Shown piece after piece: positions 1-5,581 of a DNA stretch of 14,621 nt. A program made the position numbers and the translations under genes. The stretch is from NCBI GenBank assembly GCA_020028535.1, contig JAIBHM010000026.1, positions 1 to 14,621 of the forward strand, given 5' to 3'. The number at the start of each line of letters is the position of its first letter. Position 1 is the first letter of the stretch. The notes under the pieces were generated by a model. That model was given only the letters and a program-made list of their open reading frames with translations, was not told where the DNA came from and ran no database searches. Source of the stretch: Armatimonadota bacterium. GTDB lineage: Bacteria > Sysuimicrobiota > Sysuimicrobiia > Sysuimicrobiales > Kaftiobacteriaceae.

Positions 1-254
1 AAGCGATCATTTAGAAACTTCGATCGCTTGCACGCAGCGAGAGCATCAGCGGACGTTACCGCGCGCTTGCCGCCCAGACGCCTCACCAAGTAGTCAACTG
101 CCTTACGCGCGACCACCGTGAAGTTACCGCCGGTCCCCTTCCCGGGCGAAAAGAGAACGTAGTGGCTGACGCCCTCGGCGATGTGGTAGTTTCGCTTTGC
201 GGAGCGGACAAATCCACGATACCGAAGATCGGAGAATAGAGAGCGGTAGTTCAC
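1..254 (-). CDS. Unrecognised protein, N-terminal part only (runs off the left edge)
   Basis: An open frame starts at GTG 254-252 and stays open to the window edge, about 84 residues. The start is set by a perfect AGGAGG (266-261) six bases upstream. The protein begins MNYRSLFSDLRYRGFV and contains GKGTGGNFTVVARKAVDYL, followed by a basic helix-like stretch with RRLGGKRAVTSADAL. There is no signal peptide or membrane segment. I do not recognise the family. The tail has the look of a small alpha/beta or DNA-binding-like domain, but that is only an impression. The start lies 31 nt downstream of the GTTAGGC core of the attC-like site at 286-358, which is the normal position of the first gene in an integron cassette. 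The C-terminus and the next attC would be to the left of the window. Confidence 0.7.
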   Translation of the reverse strand, partial: MNYRSLFSDLRYRGFVRSAKRNYHIAEGVSHYVLFSPGKGTGGNFTVVARKAVDYLVRRLGGKRAVTSADALAACKRSKFLNDR

Positions 255-285
255 GGGCTGCCTCCTACACGAGATATCCTTGACC

Positions 286-358
286 GCCTAACGGTGGAGC
301 CCGGAAGGAGCGAAGCGACCTTCCTTTTTGGGCGGCCCCGTTGAGCGACTTGTCAGGC
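286..358 (-). other. attC-like recombination site A
   Basis: Read on the minus strand, the site opens with the inverse core GCCTGAC (358-352) and the spacer AAGTC, then GCTCAACGG. It closes with the core GTTAGGC (292-286). The two cores are complementary at six of seven positions. The interior folds on itself, with GGAAGG pairing CCTTCC (303-308 with 319-324) around a TCGCTTCGCT loop. Total length is 73 nt, inside the usual attC range. The preceding ORF stops at 362, only three bases before the site, and the next gene starts at 254. There is no U-run after the hairpin, so it does not look like a terminator. The inner L boxes are less regular than in class 1 cassettes, which is the main reason for doubt. 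Confidence 0.6.
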
Positions 359-361
359 GCA

Positions 362-499
362 CTATTTGCGCTTCTCAAACTCTGCGAGTGCATTCGTCCA
401 TCCAATGAGCCTATTCCGGAACCAGCTATTGAACAGGCAGAGATACGCGACGAGAATGACATCAAGAAGAACAAAGAAAAGTACGATGCCGCTGAGCAT
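362..499 (-). CDS. Small membrane protein, third ORF of a cassette (hypothetical)
   Basis: This 45-residue ORF starts at ATG 499 and ends at TAG 364-362, just before attC-like site A. It begins MLSGIVLFFVLLDVILVAYL, a clear single membrane helix over roughly residues 4-25. A basic, amphipathic tail follows with WFRNRLIGW and ends AEFEKRK. It overlaps the end of the preceding 35-codon ORF in another frame, and no strong ribosome binding site precedes it. A GTG at 532 in the same frame, just after the stop of the 536-721 ORF, is an alternative start. Its fit to the cassette end and its hydrophobic pattern argue that it is expressed. It could also be the last fragment of one gene broken by frameshifts. 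No family is recognised. Confidence 0.45.
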   Translation of the reverse strand: MLSGIVLFFVLLDVILVAYLCLFNSWFRNRLIGWTNALAEFEKRK

Positions 500-569
500 A
501 GTCCGCCGCAACGGCAATAGTGACGAAAACACCAGTCAGCGCCCCGTAAGCCGCGTAGAATTTTGCCAT
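462..569 (-). CDS. Tiny membrane protein, second ORF of a cassette (hypothetical)
   Basis: This 35-residue ORF starts at ATG 569, with a GGAAGGA-type ribosome binding site three to four bases upstream. It begins MAKFYAAYGALTGVFVTIAV and has one short membrane-helix-like segment over about residues 7-23, followed by AQRHRTFLCSS. The start lies inside the 3' end of the 536-721 ORF and its own 3' end overlaps the 362-499 ORF, each in a different frame. That arrangement would fit translational coupling of very small membrane proteins. It would equally fit a single decayed gene with two frame changes. I do not recognise a family. Confidence 0.35.
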   Translation of the reverse strand: MAKFYAAYGALTGVFVTIAVAADYAQRHRTFLCSS

Positions 570-721
570 CGATCCTTCCCACCCCCTATGTTCCGCCGAA
601 GCCTCCAATCCAGTACCAACGCTAGCGCAACAAAGGCGACCAGCAAGACTTGAATTGCCGGAAAAAACCACGGATCGGATGTCAGCTCGACCACTCGGTC
701 CATCAAGGAAGCACTTCTCAT
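536..721 (-). CDS. Small membrane protein, first ORF of a cassette (hypothetical)
   Basis: This 61-residue ORF runs from ATG 721 to a stop at 538-536. It begins MRSASLMDRVVELTSDPWFF and has a strong membrane helix (IQVLLVAFVALALVLDW, about residues 23-39). A cytoplasm-like basic tail follows with RLRRNIGGGKDRW. The ATG is only four bases after the GTTAGAC core of attC-like site B, which leaves no room for a normal ribosome binding site. The second methionine (703) is a possible start with a weak GAGAAG upstream. A near-leaderless first gene placed directly after an attC core is common in integron cassettes. Function is unknown. Small single-helix proteins like this occur as toxins, holin-like proteins and regulators, but nothing here discriminates between them. 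Confidence 0.5.
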   Translation of the reverse strand: MRSASLMDRVVELTSDPWFFPAIQVLLVAFVALALVLDWRLRRNIGGGKDRWQNSTRLTGR

Positions 722-725
722 GTGC

Positions 726-838
726 GTCTAACGGTTGAGCTTAGTGTCGCGGCGATGATAGCCAGAACGGTTGCTAACCCAAACGCCTGCGAAAGAGACC
801 GGCTAGTTGCCTCCCGGCGTTGCAGCGAAGGGTTAGTC
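726..838 (-). other. attC-like recombination site B
   Basis: On the minus strand the site opens with GACTAAC (838-832), then CCTTC and GCTGCAACGCC, resembling the AATTC-GTTCAAGCC start of typical attC sites. It closes with CTAAGC, the six-base spacer TCAACC and the core GTTAGAC (732-726). The cores are complementary at six of seven positions. The 113-nt length is within the attC range. It follows the HEPN gene (stop at 907) and precedes the small membrane-protein ORF that starts at 721. The inner arms pair only partly by eye, so a structural search is needed. It has the same orientation as sites at 286-358 and 2024-2092. Confidence 0.55.
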
Positions 839-906
839 AGCATGTGTTCCTTGCGGCCTACCGACTCGAAGATGTGGTGGCGTCGTCTCGATCAAGGTTC
901 TGACTC

Positions 907-1628
907 CTACGAGGAACGGCTCTCAGCTCCTTCCAACAGATGCATGGCAAGGCTACTGAGACGCAGGTACTCATAAGCGCGGATTGGATCGCTAATATTT
1001 CCGTCCGCGGTGTGGCTCTTCTCGTTTCGGAAACGGTCGATCGCCATCGTAAGAAATTTCACGCCATTCTGGAAATCCTCATCCACATGGGAAGCCGCCG
1101 CACCGCGTACATAAAAGTGTCCCTTACCAAAGGCTTCCGATCCAGTCTCGTAGCCGGTAAGAGCACGAAGCTTATCTCGAACTAGCTTAAAACTCTTCTC
1201 GACTGCTTCTGCGTAATCGCCCCCCTCATAGAGGTTACGACACTTCGCGCAAATCTCAGATATAAACTCTCTATGGCGATGGCACCTGGGGATTCCCCAA
1301 CCGCAACTTCCAACCTCTCGATGAGAGACTGCAGCTTATCAACACCATGCTGAAGTGCTGTCTTCCTATATGGAAACGTGTACATTGGAGATGAGCGGTC
1401 TGATGTCTCGGTGGCATAGCCAAATTCCCACCCGATGTCCTTTCCCTCATAGAGGGTATCGAGCACGGCAATTGTTTCTTCGCGCCATGTTGCAAAGAGA
1501 AAGAGCCAGTCGCGATATCCTGCGGTCCTCTCGGCGATGTCCGCTTGGGCCGTAAGGTCGTTGCCAGCCCGAATACGGGCGGCGATCGCCTTCTTAACCT
1601 CTTCACCCGGCTTTAATAGCTTCGCCAT
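907..1628 (-). pseudogene. TIGR02391/Ymh-type HEPN-domain protein, frame broken by one base
   Basis: The gene starts at ATG 1628 behind a strong AGAGGAG ribosome binding site and ends at TAG 909-907, about 240 residues. The N-terminal half begins MAKLLKPGEEVKKAIAARIR, is helical and has no recognised domain. The C-terminal half lies in a different frame: LYEGGDYAEAVEKSFKLVRD, then EDFQNGVKFLTMAIDRF, RNEKSHTADG and DPIRAYEYLRLSSLAMHLLE. This matches the TIGR02391 (Hypoth_Ymh) pattern. RNEKSH (1029-1012) is the RNxxxH motif typical of HEPN ribonuclease domains. The frames meet at about 1262-1335, next to GGGG (1288-1291) and CCCC (1295-1298) runs. One missing base there would restore a single ORF. 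Known: this family is often found with phage, plasmid and restriction loci. Inferred: a cassette-borne, possibly defence or toxin-type RNase, either decayed or misread by one base. A TTG at 1697 could extend the N-terminus but lacks a ribosome binding site. Confidence 0.65.
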
Positions 1629-1674
1629 GCTCTCCTCTGTCTGACCGATTCGGTTTGATCGGCCTCGACGATCT

Positions 1675-1803
1675 TCAGCTTTCGGCTTTTGGTTCAAGGG
1701 CGGCGACCAATACGCCCCCTACAACGCTTAGGATACCGACCGCCGTCTTAGCGAGGGGACCCTCGCCCAAAAGACCGAGCGGTGCGACACATATGATCTG
1801 CAA
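1675..1803 (-). CDS. Possible small membrane protein upstream of the HEPN gene
   Basis: This weak open frame has a TTG start at 1803 and a TGA stop at 1677-1675, 42 residues. It contains GILSVVGGVLVAALEPK, one membrane-helix-like stretch, and ends 46 bases before the HEPN gene start. No ribosome binding site precedes the TTG. A neighbouring frame opening at GTG 1840 reads MNLRAAGPAAVLVADH before stopping. A single frame change between the two would give a somewhat longer hydrophobic protein. It could be a decayed gene, a short leader peptide or noise. Listed because it shares strand and compartment with the adjacent cassette genes. Confidence 0.25.
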   Translation of the reverse strand: MQIICVAPLGLLGEGPLAKTAVGILSVVGGVLVAALEPKAES

Positions 1804-1888
1804 CGAGGACGGCCGCTGGCCCCGCTGCGCGAAGATTCACAACGATGCGGGCGAGAATCCTCGTCTGGCTAACTCGTGATTAGGCCGG

Positions 1889-2034
1889 TCAGCCTAGCAC
1901 CCTTCCCGTGTCAGCCTACCACGCCAATACACGGGATGGCCTATCCCCGCAATCGCCCGTCCGGCTTCGCCTTCTGCCACCGCCGCGCGTCCCCCTCGCC
2001 GGTATTATGCTGCGAGCCCTTCAGCCTAACACCC
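1889..2034 (-). repeat. Three degenerate 14-bp core-site-like repeats
   Basis: Plus-strand copies at 2021-2034 (TCAGCCTAACACCC), 1889-1902 (TCAGCCTAGCACCC) and 1911-1924 (TCAGCCTACCACGC) differ mainly at one position. On the minus strand they read as G(T/C/G)TAGGCTGA cores preceded by a GTG-type sequence, so only the copy at 2021 carries an intact GTTAGGC core. They may be remnants of successive recombination-site ends or a local repeat family. Confidence 0.45.
1904..1936. repeat. 8-bp inverted repeat
   Basis: TCCCGTGT (1904-1911) is perfectly complementary to ACACGGGA (1929-1936), with a 17-base loop. No U-run follows on either strand, so it is not a classical terminator. It overlaps one of the TCAGCCTANCAC repeats, so it may be part of a folded recombination site. 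Confidence 0.4.
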
Positions 2035-2092
2035 GAGGCCAGTGAAGCCTTAACCTGCCGCCGGCCTGTGTCCCGGCCGTGAATTGTTATTG
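2024..2092 (-). other. attC-like recombination site D, next to dprA
   Basis: On the minus strand, CAATAAC (2092-2086) is followed by the canonical spacer AATTC. The site ends with CTCGGGT directly before the core GTTAGGC (2030-2024). This closely mirrors the ends of class 1 type attC sites. GGCC segments inside can pair, and the length is 69 nt. The two cores pair over only TAAC/GTTA, so the inverse core is degenerate. It lies 96 bases after the dprA stop and would mark the first cassette boundary of the array in the minus direction. Confidence 0.45.
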
Positions 2093-2188
2093 CATCGCGT
2101 CCGGTGTCGGGCCGATTCCAGCGTAACATCGGCGCACGCTGCAAGAAACCGCCACTTGCGTGCATGCCATGAACCGGCGCGCTCGCCT

Positions 2189-3076
2189 TCATGTCTCCAC
2201 GGTGGTCCTCACATAACGCTGACCCGGCAGCGCCCGCACCAGTCCCCGGAGCTCCAGCCCCAGCAGCACCCGGGCGACCTCGGCCACCGGCAGCCTGCAG
2301 CGCAGGGCCAGGACATCCATGTGCTGCGGGTCCAGACTGAGCTGGGCGTACACGGCGGCTTCGGTGCCCTCCAATGCGATGGCCGACGCGGCGGCAGAGG
2401 TTGGGGGCTTCGGCAGGCGGAGCTCCTCCAGGATGTCCTCCACCGTGGTCAGCAGCTTCGCCCCTTGCTGCAGCAGTCGGTGCGGCAACGCGCTGGTCTC
2501 CGCGAAGACGCCGCCCGGTACCGCGAACACCTCCCGCCCCTGCTCCAGCGCGCAGTCGGCGGTGATCAGTGCCCCGCTGTCGGCACGACCCTCCACTACC
2601 ACGACCCCCAGCGAGAGCCCGCTGATCAGCCGGTTGCGCCGGGGAAACTGGTGCCGCAGCGGCGGCGTCCCCGGCGGGAACTCCGACACCACCGCCCCCG
2701 CCTCGATGATCTGCACCATCAGGCGCGCATGCTCGGGCGGGTACACAATGTCCACCCCGCACCCCAGCACCGCGATCGTACGCCCACCGCCCTGCAGCGC
2801 CCCGCGGTGGGCAGCCGCATCGATCCCCCGCGCCAGGCCGCTTATTACCGTCACCCCGCTCCGCGCCAGCTCCTGCCCCAGCCACTCCGCCACGGCCAGC
2901 CCGTAGGCGCTGGCCCGCCGCGCCCCCACCACAGCCACCGCCCGGTGGTCCGCTTCCTGCAGCGTCCCCCGCACGTATAGCCTCTGCGGCGGATCGGCAA
3001 TCGTCCGCAGCGCCGCCGGGTAGGCCGCGTCCTGCAGTGTCAGAACGTTACCCCAGCAGCCGCAGCGGCCGGTCAA
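2189..3076 (-). CDS. dprA: DNA processing protein DprA, short form without the N-terminal SAM-like domain
   Basis: DprA binds incoming single-stranded DNA during natural transformation and loads RecA. The Rossmann-like core is complete: VAVVGARRASAYG (about 47-59), SGLARGIDAAAHRGAL (79-94), VLGCGVDIVYP (103-113), SEFPPGTPP (131-139), FPRRNRLISGLS (144-155) and LEQGREVFAVPG (177-188). A DML1-type winged-helix region follows at about 240-295. The 295-residue length is shorter than the usual ~360. The protein opens directly with LTLQDAAYPAALRTIADPP, so the N-terminal SAM-like domain is missing. The only start in frame is TTG 3076, 29 bases inside the yifB 3' end, and the frame is closed further upstream within yifB. 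No clear ribosome binding site is seen, so translation is probably coupled to yifB. It is the last gene of the yraN-yifB-dprA set. Confidence 0.93.
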   Translation of the reverse strand: MTGRCGCWGNVLTLQDAAYPAALRTIADPPQRLYVRGTLQEADHRAVAVVGARRASAYGLAVAEWLGQELARSGVTVISGLARGIDAAAHRGALQGGGRTIAVLGCGVDIVYPPEHARLMVQIIEAGAVVSEFPPGTPPLRHQFPRRNRLISGLSLGVVVVEGRADSGALITADCALEQGREVFAVPGGVFAETSALPHRLLQQGAKLLTTVEDILEELRLPKPPTSAAASAIALEGTEAAVYAQLSLDPQHMDVLALRCRLPVAEVARVLLGLELRGLVRALPGQRYVRTTVET

Positions 3077-4577
3077 ATGCCCGATATTGGATCGCCTCCG
3101 CCAGGTGTGCTACCGTGATCCCGTCGCTGCCTTCCAGGTCGGCAATGGTGCGCGCCAGGCGCAGCACGCGGTCATACGCGCGGGCCGACAGCCCCAGCCT
3201 CTCGAGCGCCCCGCGCAGAAATGCTTTCTCCTCCTCGCCCAATCGGCAGTGCCGGCGCAGTTGTCGCGGGGTCATCTCCGCATTGCAGGACGCCGCTCCG
3301 CCCAACCGCGCCTGCTCGATCGCCCGCGCACGCAGGACGCGTGCGCGGATCTCTGTGGAGGATTCTCCGGTCGGGACTGAGGTGAGTTCCGCAGGCAGGA
3401 CCCGCGGCATCTCCACATGCAGGTCGATGCGGTCCAGTAATGGGCCGGAGACGCGGCGGAGGTAGCGGGCGACTTGAGGCGGCGTGCACAGGCACTCCCG
3501 CTTCTCATCGCCTCTATGGCCGCACGGGCACGGGTTCATCGCCGCCACCAGCATGAACGCTGCCGGGAACGTCACGGTGGACTGCACGCGCGCCACGGTG
3601 ATGACGCGGTCCTCCAGCGGCTGGCGGAGCACTTCCAGCACGTCCCGGTGGAACTCCGGCAGCTCATCGAGGAACAACACGCCGCGGTGCGCGAGCGTCA
3701 CCTCGCCGGGCCGCGGTCCGGGACCGCCGCCGATCAGCGCCGCGGTGCTCGAGGCATGATGGGGACTGCGGAACGGGCGCAGGATGCGCGGCCCCGACCC
3801 GCGCAGCAGACCGGCCACGCTGTAAACTTGCGTGACCTCCATCACCTCTTCCCAGGTCAAGGACGGAAGAATCGTAGGCAGGCGGCGTGCCAGCATCGTC
3901 TTCCCCGCGCCGGGCGGCCCAACCAGGAGCACATTGTGTCCACCCGCCGCGGCGATTTCCATCGCCCGCTTCGCATGATCCTGGCCGCGGACATCATTGA
4001 AGTCGACGTCGTCTGGCGGCGACGCAGCGGCCCGAGGGGCGGTGCGCAACGGCGGAATCGGTGAGGTACCCTCGAGATGCGCGATCACCTGCGCAAGCGT
4101 CGACGCCGGGTGAATCTGCAGCCCGTCGACGAGCGCAGCCTCTCCCGCGTTTGGCTCCGGCACGATGAAGGCTCGCGTGCCACGGGATCTGGCGCCAAGC
4201 AAGATGGAGAGCAATCCCGCCACCGGTCGCAGTCCGCCATCTAACGACAGCTCCCCCACCAGCATCGTGCCGTTCGGGGCCGCCGGGGCGCGGATCTGCC
4301 GGGTCGCCGCGAGAATACCGATGGCCATGGGCAGATCGAACGCAGGTCCTGCTTTGCGGACGTCTGCCGGCGCAAGGTTGATTGTGATCTTTCGCGCGGG
4401 CACCTGATAGTTGGAGTTGCGGATCGCGGCGCGGACGCGTTCTTTCGCCTCCTGAACTGCCGCATCCGGGAGCCCAACGATTGTAAACGCCGGCAGCCCG
4501 ATGCCGACGTCGACCTCCACGTCGACGGGATACGCCTCCAGACCCAGCACGGCCGCGCTGCGCACTCTCGCCAACAT
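3048..4577 (-). CDS. yifB: YifB/ComM-type AAA+ ATPase (Mg chelatase-like)
   Basis: This is a 509-residue member of the YifB/ComM family. ComM homologues are hexameric helicases that promote branch migration when transformed DNA is integrated. Domains in order: N-terminal ChlI/Lon-protease-like domain (1-170, with VEVDVGIGLPAFTIVGLPD), AAA+ core with Walker A GPPGAGKT (220-227) and Walker B VLFLDE (300-305), the conserved CPCG...CLC cysteine cluster (350-364), the RRVSGPLLDRID sensor/arginine region (374-385), and a C-terminal Mg-chelatase-like domain ending in IQYRAFDRPL. ATG 4577 is chosen because family members start with M-x-A-R-V-x-SA. The open frame extends upstream to 4700 but that part is not family-like. 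It lies 59 bases after yraN and overlaps dprA, forming a DNA-processing set. Confidence 0.94.
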   Translation of the reverse strand: MLARVRSAAVLGLEAYPVDVEVDVGIGLPAFTIVGLPDAAVQEAKERVRAAIRNSNYQVPARKITINLAPADVRKAGPAFDLPMAIGILAATRQIRAPAAPNGTMLVGELSLDGGLRPVAGLLSILLGARSRGTRAFIVPEPNAGEAALVDGLQIHPASTLAQVIAHLEGTSPIPPLRTAPRAAASPPDDVDFNDVRGQDHAKRAMEIAAAGGHNVLLVGPPGAGKTMLARRLPTILPSLTWEEVMEVTQVYSVAGLLRGSGPRILRPFRSPHHASSTAALIGGGPGPRPGEVTLAHRGVLFLDELPEFHRDVLEVLRQPLEDRVITVARVQSTVTFPAAFMLVAAMNPCPCGHRGDEKRECLCTPPQVARYLRRVSGPLLDRIDLHVEMPRVLPAELTSVPTGESSTEIRARVLRARAIEQARLGGAASCNAEMTPRQLRRHCRLGEEEKAFLRGALERLGLSARAYDRVLRLARTIADLEGSDGITVAHLAEAIQYRAFDRPLRLLG

Positions 4578-4636
4578 CCAGGATCCCGCCCGGATTCTAA
4601 CCCCGGCGAACGTGCGCGCACACCGACCCCGATGGG

Positions 4637-5041
4637 CTAACCACCGGCCTCGAAGGCATGCGCGAGCACTTCGATCCGCGCCACCGAGCCGTCGGCGCAA
4701 ACGGTCACGGACACGGCGTCGAAACGCGCGGGACGTCCGAGCCAGTTTCTCCCCTTCAAGTAATAGGTCGCGAGGCGGATCAGCCGCCGCTGCTTGAGCG
4801 GCGTGATCGCGTCGAACGGCTCGCCGAAATCGGTCGTCGTCCGCGCTTTGACCTCTACGAAGACGATCGCCTCACCGTGCCGGGCGATGAGATCGAGCTC
4901 GCCGAAGGGGCAGCGGAAGTTGCGGGCGATGATCCGGTAGCCGCGCCGCTCCAGAAAGTCCCCTGCCGCGGCTTCCCCGATCCTGCCGAGCGAGCGCCGA
5001 TCCACACAAATGAAGTAGCAGCCGAAGAGGCCGGACGCCAT
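4637..5041 (-). CDS. yraN: YraN/UPF0102 family nuclease-fold protein
   Basis: This 134-residue protein matches UPF0102 over its full length: LGRIGEAAAGDFLERRGY near the N-terminus, then RNFRCPFGELDLIARHG and IVFVEVKAR, which form the PD-(D/E)xK-like nuclease core (E, D and E-x-K), and ATYYLKGR towards the C-terminus. The family is structurally related to Holliday-junction resolvases, but its cellular role is poorly defined. The start at ATG 5041 lacks a good ribosome binding site. GTG 5005, closer to the conserved region, is an alternative. It sits upstream of yifB and dprA, an order shared by many bacteria. Its 5' end faces the plus-strand gene at 5123, with an 81-base divergent spacer between them. 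Confidence 0.9.
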   Translation of the reverse strand: MASGLFGCYFICVDRRSLGRIGEAAAGDFLERRGYRIIARNFRCPFGELDLIARHGEAIVFVEVKARTTTDFGEPFDAITPLKQRRLIRLATYYLKGRNWLGRPARFDAVSVTVCADGSVARIEVLAHAFEAGG

Positions 5042-5122
5042 GCCGTGGGTGCGTCAATCCGGCCGCCCGAGACAAAACGTCTGACCCCACACACGCCGGG
5101 GCATGGTCTGGGGGGAAGCCAC

Positions 5123-5581
5123 ATGCGCACGTCCTTGATGTTCGCCGTGTTGGTGCTTGGGCTGATGGCAGCGGCCGCCTCGGCCAGAGTGGGCGATCCG
5201 TTGGGCACCTTCACGGGTGGTCCCGTCGTCCACCAGTTGCAGTTGTCCCCCTCCGGCCAGACGGCTCTCTCGGGGACGTTCTCCGGCCGCACCCTCCATC
5301 GGTTCGTCTCCGACGACCGCGCGATCACCATCGATCTGGTCGTCCATGGGGAAGTCATCGAGCAGCAGGTGATGTACCTGCCCCTCGACATGCAGCGCGG
5401 GTTTCAGGTGAGCATGTTCCTGCAGGACGCGGTGGGCTCGGTGGTTGGAGCCCAGAAGGGTATGATCGCCTTCCGCGCGGCCGTCTACGACCGCAGGGAG
5501 AAGTACCTCACGTTCGCGATCTATACGATGCGCTTTACCCCGATCGACCCAGGCATGCTGCGGGTTCTGGTCAGCCGATAG
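5123..5581 (+). CDS. Small secreted protein of unknown function
   Basis: This is the only plausible plus-strand gene, 152 residues. ATG 5123 is preceded by a GGGGGGAAG ribosome binding region. The N-terminus (MRTSLMFAVLVLGLMAAAAS) is a classical signal peptide with a likely cut after ASA at residue 21. The mature part is beta-rich in pattern, with GGPVVHQLQLSPSGQTALSG, HRFVSDDRAITIDLVV, QQVMYLPLDMQRGF and FAIYTMRF. It contains no cysteines and no membrane segment, which suggests an exported or periplasmic beta-sandwich-like protein. No family is recognised. It separates yraN from rnhB, is transcribed against both, and its last 11 bases overlap the rnhB 3' end tail to tail. Confidence 0.75.
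   Translation: MRTSLMFAVLVLGLMAAAASARVGDPLGTFTGGPVVHQLQLSPSGQTALSGTFSGRTLHRFVSDDRAITIDLVVHGEVIEQQVMYLPLDMQRGFQVSMFLQDAVGSVVGAQKGMIAFRAAVYDRREKYLTFAIYTMRFTPIDPGMLRVLVSR

Larger units (their letters stand above)
1..2092 (-). mobile_element. Putative integron gene-cassette cluster (CALIN-like), partial
   Basis: This stretch left of dprA is visibly less GC-rich than the rest of the window and holds small unfamiliar genes, all on the minus strand. They alternate with three attC-like sites in one orientation (286-358, 726-838, 2024-2092). Seen directly: GTTAGGC or GTTAGAC cores, imperfect complementary inverse cores, canonical AAGTC/AATTC spacers, and genes placed tightly between sites. Known: integron cassettes are one or two small promoterless genes followed by an attC site, and arrays without an integrase are called CALIN. 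Inferred: this is such an array, with its first boundary near 2030 and its continuation beyond position 1. No intI gene or convincing attI site is visible, so the integrase could lie outside the window or be absent. The alternative is chance hairpins in an unrelated genomic island. Confidence 0.6.
1804..2188. other. Gene-poor junction between dprA and the cassette genes
   Basis: I see no confident gene in these 385 bases. They hold the attC-like site D (2024-2092), three degenerate copies of TCAGCCTANCAC (1889, 1911, 2021) and an 8-bp inverted repeat, TCCCGTGT with ACACGGGA (1904-1911 and 1929-1936). A 74-codon minus-strand frame (1941-2165) starts 23 bases after dprA and runs through site D. 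It has no good ribosome binding site or recognisable motif and is probably not coding. No clear intrinsic terminator for dprA was found. Confidence 0.5.

Noticed and set aside
303..324. GGAAGG/CCTTCC hairpin as a transcription terminator
   Set aside because: There is no U-run in the minus direction, and the hairpin is better explained as the central stem of attC-like site A.
1629..1697. Upstream TTG start extending the HEPN protein by 23 residues
   Set aside because: No ribosome binding site at the TTG, whereas ATG 1628 has a strong AGAGGAG.
1867..1916. A further attC-like pair, GGCTGAC (1916-1910) and GTTAGCC (1873-1867) on the minus strand
   Set aside because: Only 50 nt long, below the normal attC range, the core does not fit GTTRRRY and no L-box pairing is visible. 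It may be a remnant but is not counted as a site.
1941..2165. A 74-codon minus-strand frame after dprA
   Set aside because: No convincing ribosome binding site or recognisable motif, and it runs straight through the attC-like site D.
1941..2885. Long Gly/Ala/Arg-rich minus-strand frame overlapping dprA
   Set aside because: Low-complexity composition typical of the wrong frame; the dprA frame carries all conserved motifs.
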